From: Utricularia gibba
Lineage: Eukaryota > Streptophyta > Magnoliopsida > Lamiales > Lentibulariaceae
Direction: 5' to 3'
DNA length: 43,721 nucleotides
Assembly (NCBI GenBank): GCA_002189035.1
Contig: NEEC01000285.1
Location: forward strand, 1-43,721
The notes under the pieces are model-generated. The model ran no database searches, had not been told where the DNA came from, and worked only from the letters and a program-made list of their open reading frames with translations. The stretch's first letter is position 1. Every line of letters starts with the position of its first letter. Positions 36,201-43,721 of the stretch are shown in pieces. Both the position numbers and the translations under genes were made by a program.

Positions 36201-39200
36201 GCCTCATCAGGTGTGGGTTGGAACACAACCGTGCATTGTAAGGGATCGCCTCAAAAACAAAAATTTCACACCTTCCAATGAAATGCATATCTTTTGCAAG
36301 CGAGAGAAATCACATTTGCGTCGAATTGGAAGCCCGAGTCGCATCATCGCGTACGTCGTGGCCACTTTGTGGCACAATTGAAGGCTAATATAAGGCAATA
36401 ATTCGAGCTCTGATACATCGTCGGACGACGAAGCTTCAAAAACGGAAGATGACCGCTCTGGAATGAGCTTCGAAACGGGTGTGTCGTGTGCAACAAGGCT
36501 CATCACGGTTTTCAAGATATTTACAAAATACGGAATGGTGCACGAGGCCTGCATCAGGTGTGGGTTGGAACACAACCGTGGCATTGTAAGGGTTCGCCTC
36601 AAAACAAAAATTTCATACCTTCCAATGAAATCCATATGTTTGAAGCGAGAAAACCCATTCGCGTCGAATCGGAAGTCCGAGGTCGCATCATCGCGAACGT
36701 CGTGGCCACTTTGTGGCACAATTGAAGGCTAATATAAGGCAATAATTCGAGCTCTGATACATCGTCGGACGACGAAGCTTCAAAAACGGAAGATGACCGC
36801 TCTGGAATGAGCTTCGAAACGTGTGTCGTGTGCAACAAGGCTCATCACGGTTTTCAAGATATTTACAAAATACGGAATGGTGCACGAGGCCTGCATCAGG
36901 TGTGGGTTGGAACACCGTGGCATTGTAAGGGATCGCCTCAAAAACAAAAATTTCACACCTTCCAATGAAATCCATATGTTTGAAGCGAGAAAAACCCATT
37001 CGCGTCGAATCGGAAGTCCGAGGTCGCATCATCGCGAACGTCGTGGCCACTTTGTGGCACAATTGAAGGCTAATATAAGGCAATAATTCGAGCTCTGATA
37101 TATTGTCGGACGACGAAGCTTCAAAAACGGAAGATGACCGCCTCGGAATGAGCTTCGAAACGGTGTGTCGTGTGCAACAAGGCTCATCACGGTTTTCAAG
37201 ATATCGACAAAATACGGAATGGTGCACGAGGCCTGCATCAGGTGTGGTTGGAACACACCGTGGCATTGTAAGGGATCGCCTCAAAACAAAAATTTCACAC
37301 CTTCCAATGAAATCCATATGTTTTGAAAGCGAGAAATCCCATTCGCGTCGAATCGGAAGTCCGAGGTCGCATCATCGCGAACGTCGTGGCCACTTTTGGC
37401 ACAATTGAAGGGTAATATAAGGCAATAATTCGAGCTCTGATATATGTCGGACGCTTCAAAACGGAAGATGACCGCCCTGGAATGAGCTTCGAAACGGTGT
37501 GTCGTGCAACGTGGCTCATCACGGTTTCAAGATATCGATAAAATACGGAATGGTGCACGAGGCCTGCATCAGGTGTGGGTTGGAACACAACCGTGCATTG
37601 TAAGGGATCGCCTCAAAAACAAAAATTTCACACCTTCCAATGAAATGCATATCTTTTGCAAGCGAGAAATCACATTTGCGTCGAATTGGAAGCCCGAGTC
37701 GCATCATCGCGTACGTCGTGGCCACTTTGTGGCACAATTGAAGGCTAATATAAGGCAATAATTCGAGCTCTGATACATCGTCGGACGACGAAGCTTCAAA
37801 AACGGAAGATGACCGCTCTGGAATGAGCTTCGAAACGGTGTGTCAACGGCTCATCACGTTTTCAAGATATCGACAAAATACGGAATGGTGCACGAGGCCT
37901 GCATCAGGTGTGGGTTGGAACACACACGTGGCATTGTAAGGGATCGCCTCTAAAACAAAAATTTCACACCTTCCAATGAAATGCATGTGTTTTGCAAGCG
38001 AGAAATCCATTTGCGTCGAATCGGAAGTCCGAGTCGCATCATCGCGAACGTCGTGGCCACTTTGTGGCACAATTGAAGGCTAATATAAGGCAATAATTCG
38101 AGCTCTGATATATTGTCGGACGACGAAGCTTCAAAAACGGAAGATGACCGCCTGGAATGAGCTTCGAAACGGTGTGTCGTGCGCAACGTGGCTCATCACG
38201 GTTTTCAAGATATCGACAAAATACGGAATGGTGCACGAGGCCTGCATCAGGTGTGGGTTGGAACACAACCGTGGCATTGTAAGGGATCGCCTCAAAAACA
38301 AAAATTTCACACCTTCCAATGAAATGCATATGTTTTGAAAGCGAGAAATCCATTCGCGTCGAATCGGAAGTCCGAGGTCGCATCATCGCGAACGTCGTGG
38401 CCACTTTGTGGCACAATTGAAGGCTAATATAAGGCAATAATTCGAGCTCTGATATATGTCGGACGACGAAGCTTCCAAAACGGAAGATGACGCCCTAGAA
38501 TGAGCTTCGAAAGTGTGTCGTGAACGTGGCTCATCACGGTTTTCAAGATATCGACAAAATACGGAATGGTGCACGAGGCCTGCATCAGGTGTGGGTTGGA
38601 ACACAACCGTGCATTGTAAGGGATCGCCTCAAAAACAAAAATTTCACACCTTCCAATGAAATGCATATGTTTTGCAAGCGAGAGAAATCACATTTTGCGT
38701 CGAATTGGAAGCCCCGAGTCGCATCATCGCGAACGTCGTGGCCACTTTGTGGCACAATTGAAGGCTAATATAAGGCAATAATTCGAGCTCTGATACATCG
38801 TCGGACGACGAAGCTTCAAAAACGGAAGATGACCGCTCTGGAATGAGCTTCGAAACGGTGTGTCGTGCGCAACGTGGCTCATCACGGTTTTCAAGATATC
38901 GACAAAATACGGAATGGTGCACGAGGCCTTCATCAGGTGTGGGTTGGAACACAACCGTGCATTGTAAGGGATCGCCTCTAAAACAAAAATTTCACACCTT
39001 CCAATGAAATGCATGTTTTGCAAGCGAGAAATCACATTTGCGTCGAATTGGAAGCCCGAGTCGCATCATCGCGAACGTCGTGGCCACTTTGTGGCACAAT
39101 TGAAGGGTAATATAAGGCAATAATTCGAGCTCTGATATATTGTCGGACGACGAAGCTTCAAAAACGGAAGATGACCGCCCTGGAATGAGCTTCGAAACGG

Positions 39201-42200
39201 TGTGTCGTGTGCAACAAGGCTCATCACGGTTTTCAAGATATTTACAAAATACGGAATGGTGCACGAGGCCTGCATCAGGTGTGGGTTGGAACACAACCGT
39301 GGCATTGTAAGGGATCGCCTCTAAAACAAAAATTTCACACCTTCCAATGAAATGCATATGTTTTGCAAGCGAGAAATCACATTCGCGTCGAATGGAAGCC
39401 CCGAGTCGCATCATCGCGAACGTCGTGGCCACTTTGTGGCACAATTGAAGGGTAATATAAGGCAATAATTCGAGCTCTGATATATTGTCGGACGACGAAG
39501 CTTCAAAAACGGAAGATGACCGCCCTGAATGAGCTTCGAAACGGTGTGTCGTGCGCAACGTGGCTCATCACGGTTTTCAAGATATCGAAAATACGGAATG
39601 GTGCACGAGGCCTGCATCAGGTGTGGGTTGGAACACAACCGTGGCATTGTAAGGGATCGCCTCAAAAACAAAAATTTCACACCTTCCAATGAAATGCATA
39701 TGTTTTGAAAGCGAGAAATCCATTCGCGTCGAATCGGAAGTCCGAGTCGCATCATCGCGAACGTCGTGGCACTTTGTGGCACAATTGAAGGGTAATATAA
39801 GGCAATAATTCGAGCTCTGATATATTGTCGGACGACGAAGCTTCCAAAACGGAAGATGACCGCCCGGAATGAGCTTCGAAACGGTGTGTCGTGCGCAACG
39901 TGGCTCATCACGGTTTCAAGATATCGACAAAATACGGAATGGTGCACGAGGCCTGCATCAGGTGTGGGTTGGAACACAACCGTGGCATTGTAAAGGATCG
40001 CCTCAAAAACAAAAATTTCACACCTTCCAATGAAATGCATATGTTTTGAAAGCGAGAAATCCATTTGCGTCGAATCGGAAGCCCGAGTCGCATCATCGCG
40101 AACGTCGTGGCCACTTTGTGGCACAATTGAAGGCTAATATAAGGCAATAATTCGAGCTCTGATATATCGTCGGACGACGAAGCTTCAAAAACGGAAGATG
40201 ACCGCTCTGGAATGAGCTTCGAAACGGTGTGTCGTGTGCAACAAGGCTCATCACGGTTTTCAAGATATTTACAAAATACGGAATGGTGCACGAGGCCTGC
40301 ATCAGGTGTGGGTTGGAACACACCGTGGCATTGTAAGGGATCGCCTCTAAAACAAAAATTTCACACCTTCCAATGAAATCCATATGTCTTGAAGCGAGAA
40401 ATCCCATTCGCGTCGAATCGGAAGTCCGAGGTCGCATCATCGCGAACGTCGTGGCCACTTTGTGGCACAATTGAAGGCTAATATAAGGCAATAATTCGAG
40501 CTCTGATATATTGTCGGACGAAGCTTCCAAAACGGAAGATGACCGCCCTGGAATGAGCTTCGAAAGTGTGTCGTGCGCAACGTGGCTCATCACGGTTTCA
40601 AGATATCGATAAAAATACGGAATGGTGCACGAGGCCTGCATCAGGTGTGGGTTGGAACACAACCGTGCATTGTAAGGGATCGCCTCAAAAACAAAAATTT
40701 CACACCTTCCAATGAAATGCATATGTTTTGCAAGCGAGAAATCACATTTGCGTCGAATTGGAAGCCCGAGTCGCATCATCGCGAACGTCGTGGCCACTTT
40801 GTGGCACAATTGAAGGCTAATATAAGGCAATAATTCGAGCTCTGATACATCGTCGGACGACGAAGCTTCAAAAACGGAAGATGACCGCCTGGAATGAGCT
40901 TCGAAACGGTGTGTCGTGCGCACGTGGCTCATCGGTTTTCAAGATATCGACAAAATACGGAATGGTGCACGAGGCCTTCATCAGGTGTGGGTTGGAACAC
41001 ACCGTGGCATTGTAAGGGATCGCCTCTAAAACAAAAATTTCACACCTTCCAATGAAATGCATATGTTTTGCAAGCGAGAAATCACATTTGCGTCGAATTG
41101 GAAGCCCCGAGTCGCATCATCGCGAACGTCGTGGCCACTTTGTGGCACAATTGAAGGGTAATATAAGGCAATAATTCGATCTGATATATTGTCGGACGAC
41201 GAAGCTTCAAAAACGGAAGATGACCGCCTGGAATGAGCTTCGAAACGGTGTGTCGTGCGCAACGTGGCTCATCACGGTTTCAAGATATCGAGAAAATACG
41301 GAATGGTGCACGAGGCCTGCATCAGGTGTGGGTTGGAACACAACCGTGCATTGTAAGGGATCGCCTCAAAAACAAAAATTTCACACCTTCCAATGAAATG
41401 CATATGTTTTGAAAGCGAGAAATCCATTCGCGTCGAATCGGAAGTCCGAGTCGCATCATCGCGAACGTCGTGGCCACTTTGTGGCACAATTGAAGGGTAA
41501 TATAAGGCAATAATTCGAGCTCTGATATATTGTCGGACGAAAGCTTCCAAAACGGAAGATGACCGCCTGGAATGAGCTTCGAAACGGTGTGTCGTGCGCA
41601 ACGTGGCTCATCACGGTTTTCAAGATATCGACAAAATACGGAATGGTGCACGAGGCCTGCATCAGGTGTGGTTGGAACACAACCGTGCATTGTAAGGGAT
41701 CGCCTCAAAACAAAAATTTCACACCTTCCAATGAAATGCATATGTTTTGCAAGCGAGAAATCACATTTGCGTCGAATTGGAAGCCCGAGTCGCATCATCG
41801 CGAACGTCGTGGCCACTTTGTGGCACAATTGAAGGCTAATATAAGGCAATAATTCGAGCTCTGATACATCGTCGGACGACGAAGCTTCAAAAACGGAAGA
41901 TGACCGCTCTGGAATGAGCTTCGAAACGGGTGTGTGTCGTGTGCAACGGCTCATCACGGTTTTCAAGATATACAAAATACGGAATGGTGCACGAGGCCTG
42001 CATCAGGTGTGGGTTGGAACACAACCGTGGCATTGTAAGGGTTCGCCTCTAAAACAAAAATTTCACACCTTCCAATGAAATCCATATGTCTTGAATGCGA
42101 GAAAACCCATTCGCGTCGAATCGGAAGTCCGAGGTCGCATCATCGCGAACGTCGTGGCCACTTTGTGGCACAATTGAAGGCTAATATAAGGCAATAATTC
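30258..42200. repeat. Right A/B-related domain with irregular phasing
   Basis: Monomers start at 30258, 30596, 30942, 31285, 31626, 31966, 32312, 32655, 32995, 33335, 33682, 34024, 34364, 34705, 35041, 35380, 35720, 36064, 36405, 36749, 37090, 37432, 37765, 38100, 38444, 38785, 39127, 39472, 39812, 40154, 40498, 40837, 41178, 41517 and 41856. A-type units with AGCTTCCAAAACGG, GATATCGATAAAAT, CCGTGCATTG and often CGCGTACGTCG (for example 31626, 34024, 36064) are usually followed by a B-type unit with CCGCTCTGG and TGTGCAACAAGG. B-type units also stand side by side (30596 and 30942; 36405 and 36749), and non-B pairs intervene (35720, 37090, 38100, 39472), so the dimer is repeatedly put out of phase. 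Confidence 0.75.
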
Positions 42201-42506
42201 GAGCTCTGATATATTTTAAACGTTTGGGGCGGGGGGGTGTGTGTGTCAACGTGGCTCATCACGGTTTTCAAGATATCGATAAAATACGGAATGGTGCACG
42301 AGGCCTCATCAGGTGTGGGTTGGAACACAACCGTGGCATTGTAAGGGTTCGCCTCTAAAACAAAAATTTCATACCTTCCAATGAAATCCATATGTCTTGA
42401 ATGCGAGAAAACCCATTCGCGTCGAATCGGAAGTCCGAGGTCGCATCATCGCGAACGTCGTGGCCACTTTGTGGCACAATTGAAGGCTAATATAAGGCAA
42501 TAATTC
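42201..42506. repeat. 306-bp monomer with a G-rich/GT-rich replacement
   Basis: After GAGCTCTGATATAT the expected segment from TGTCGG through the HindIII site to GAAACGGTGTG is missing. In its place, 42215-42247 holds TTTAAACGTTTGG, a GGGGCGGGGGGG run and a short GT run leading into GTGTCAACGTGGCTCATC. About 70 bp of normal sequence are replaced by about 33 bp. The inserted bases are not found elsewhere in the window. Confidence 0.88.
42215..42247. other. Low-complexity insert: AAACGTTT palindrome, G-run, GT-run
   Basis: AAACGTTT (about 42218-42225) is a perfect 8-bp palindrome. It is followed by GGGGCGGGGGGG and then a GT dinucleotide run. This is the only strongly G-rich stretch in the window. 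There are too few separated G-tracts to call a standard four-tract G-quadruplex. It could be filler DNA at a repaired break or an assembly artefact. Confidence 0.8.
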
Positions 42507-43169
42507 GAGCTCTGATATATTGTCGAACGACAAAGCTTGCAAAACGGAAGATGACCGCCTCGGAATGAGCTTCGAAACGGTGTGTCGTGTGCAACAAGGC
42601 TCATCACGGTTTTCAAGATATCGACAAAATACGGAATGGTGCACGAGGCCTGCATCAGGTGTGGTTGGAACACACCGTGGCATTGTAAGGGATCGCCTCA
42701 AAAACAAAAATTTCACACCTTCCAATGAAATCCATATGTTTTGAAAGCGAGAAATCCCATTCGCGTCGAATCGGAAGTCCGAGGTCGCATCATCGCGCGA
42801 ACGTCGTGGCCACTTTTGGCACAATTGAAGGTAATATAAGGCAATAATTCAGCTCTGATATATTGTCGGACAATGAAGCTTCCAAAACGGAAGATGACCG
42901 CCCTAGAATGAGCTTCGAAACGGTGTGTCGTCGACGTGGCTCATCACGGTTTCAAGATATCGATAAAATACGGAATGGTGCACGAGGCCTGCATCAGGTG
43001 TGGGTTGGAACACAACCGTGCATTGTAAGGGATCGCCTAAAACAAAAATTTCACACCTTCCAATGAAATGCATATCTTTTGCAAGCGAAATCACATTTGC
43101 GTCGAATTGAATTGTCACGGTTCGTGGTGTGTTGTGGCACAATTGAAGGCTAATATAAGGCAATAATTC
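42507..43169. repeat. Two monomers, the second with a scrambled segment
   Basis: Units start at 42507 (343 bp) and 42850 (320 bp; anchor reads TTCAGCTCTG, one base short). In the second, after CATTTGCGTCGAATTG (near 43108) the usual GAAGCCCCGAGTCGCATCATCGCGAACGTC is replaced by GAATTGTCACGGTTCGTGG and TGTGTTG before GTGGCACAATTG resumes at about 43133. Everything around the scrambled stretch is ordinary repeat. Confidence 0.82.
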
Positions 43170-43721
43170 GATCTCTGATACATCGTCGGACGACGAAGCT
43201 TCAAAAACGGAAGATGACCGCTCTGGAATGAGCTTCGAAACGGTGTGTGTGCAACGCGGCTCATCACGTTTTTAAGATATCGACAAAATACGGAATGGTG
43301 CACGAGGCCTTCATCAGGTGTGGGTTGGAACACACACCGTTGCATTGTAAGGGATCGCCTCTAAAACGAAAATTTCACACCTTCCAATGAAATGCATATG
43401 TTTTGCAAGCGAGAAATCCAATTCGCGTCGAATCGGAAGTCCGAGGTCGCATCATCGCGAACGTCGTGGCCACTTTTGGCACAATTGAAGGGTAATATAA
43501 GGCAATAATTCCAGCTCTGATATATTGTCGGACAAAAGCTTCCAAAACGGAAGATGACCGCCCTAGAATGAGCTTCGAAACAGTGTGTCGTACGCTACGT
43601 GGCTCATCACGGTTTCAAGATATCGATAAAATACGGAATGGTGCACGAGGCCTGCATCAGGTGTGGGTTGGACACAACCGTGCCATTGTAAGGGATCGCC
43701 TCAAAAACAAAAATTTCACAC
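43170..43721. repeat. Terminal monomer and partial monomer at the window end
   Basis: The unit at 43170 begins GATCTCTGATA and has AACGCGGCTCATCACG followed by TTTTTAAG, resembling the divergent units at 28735 and 29572. The last unit starts at 43512 (CAGCTCTGATA) and is cut by the window end after about 210 bp, in TTTCACAC. The array therefore continues to the right. Confidence 0.9.

Larger units (their letters stand above)
1..43721. repeat. Tandem satellite DNA array, ~341-bp monomer, spanning the entire window
   Basis: Seen directly: the block TTCGAGCTCTGATA recurs about every 341 bp from position 20 to 43512, always in the same orientation, with 129 complete units between the first and last anchor. 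Each unit carries, in order: GAGCTC, a CGTCGGACGACG dyad, AAGCTT, TTCGAA, a GCAACGTGGCTCATCACGG block, GATATC, GGAATGGTGCACGAGGCC, a GGTTGGAACACAACC block, an A-rich segment with AAATTT, CATATG, TCGCGA, TGGCCA, CAATTG and TAATATAAGG. Spacing is mostly 331-347 bp. A composite monomer counted by hand is about 48% G+C. Known: satellites with units near 170 or 340 bp commonly fit one or two nucleosomes and build centromeric or other heterochromatin. Inferred: eukaryotic nuclear satellite; family and taxon not recognised. The array is cut at both window ends. Confidence 0.98.

Noticed and set aside
40093-40932. Second long minus-strand frame (279 codons) as a gene
   Set aside because: Same satellite-derived peptide pattern; start and stop positions depend on random single-base indels.
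42231-42240. G-quadruplex
   Set aside because: The run has only two G-tracts (GGGG and seven Gs); a standard intramolecular four-tract motif is not present.
1-43721. CRISPR array
   Set aside because: The unit is about 341 bp with no short repeat and unique spacer pattern; all parts of the unit are repeated.
1-43721. rDNA or 5S rRNA tandem array
   Set aside because: No stretch resembles 5S gene internal control regions or any conserved rRNA segment, and no tRNA-like A and B boxes are evident.
1-43721. Telomeric repeat or telomere junction
   Set aside because: No TTAGGG-, TTTAGGG- or TTAGG-type tandem run on either strand.
1-43721. Inverted segments within the array
   Set aside because: All 130 anchors read in the same direction; I found no unit in reverse orientation.

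Overview
The whole 43.7 kb window is one continuous head-to-tail satellite DNA array. I find no protein-coding gene, rRNA, tRNA, transposon, CRISPR array or single-copy stretch. The repeat unit is about 341 bp. Using the SacI-like GAGCTC of the conserved TTCGAGCTCTGATA block as monomer position 1, I located 130 unit starts by hand (first at 20, last at 43512), which gives 129 complete units. Most are 331-347 bp. Five are clearly short: 306, 139, 148, 306 and 320 bp. The window begins and ends inside a monomer, so the array must continue on both sides.

Organism: a megabase-capable, two-nucleosome-length satellite with nested higher-order structure points to eukaryotic nuclear heterochromatin (centromeric, pericentromeric or subtelomeric) of a plant or animal. 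I do not recognise the family and cannot name a taxon. There is no telomeric repeat, no clear CENP-B box and no retroelement in the window. A hand-built composite monomer has about 48% G+C and about 30 CpG dinucleotides against about 20 expected, so CpG is over-represented.

Layout. 20-1721: mixed monomers. 1722-10870: a dimeric higher-order repeat of about 682 bp, alternating two linked-variant classes, called A and B here. 10871-13261: transition. 13262-20067: a five-monomer higher-order repeat of about 1.70 kb, with three recognisable copies and one decayed copy; most class B markers are missing here. 20068-24160: mixed. 24161-28595: the A/B dimer again, interrupted by three non-B monomers. 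28596-30257: a rearranged block in which a deleted monomer plus a distinctive divergent monomer occurs twice. 30258-42200: A/B-related monomers with irregular phasing. 42201-43721: the most disturbed part, with a monomer carrying a G-rich/GT-rich replacement and another with a scrambled segment, which could mean the array edge is near.

The many open reading frames that can be drawn here, especially on the minus strand, are a by-product of the repeat and not genes: the unit is not a multiple of three, indels shift the frame in nearly every copy, and the same peptides recur in register with the monomer. The notable content is architecture: two kinds of higher-order repeat in one array, local rearrangement hot spots, CpG-centred subtype variation and an unusually dense set of 6-bp palindromes.
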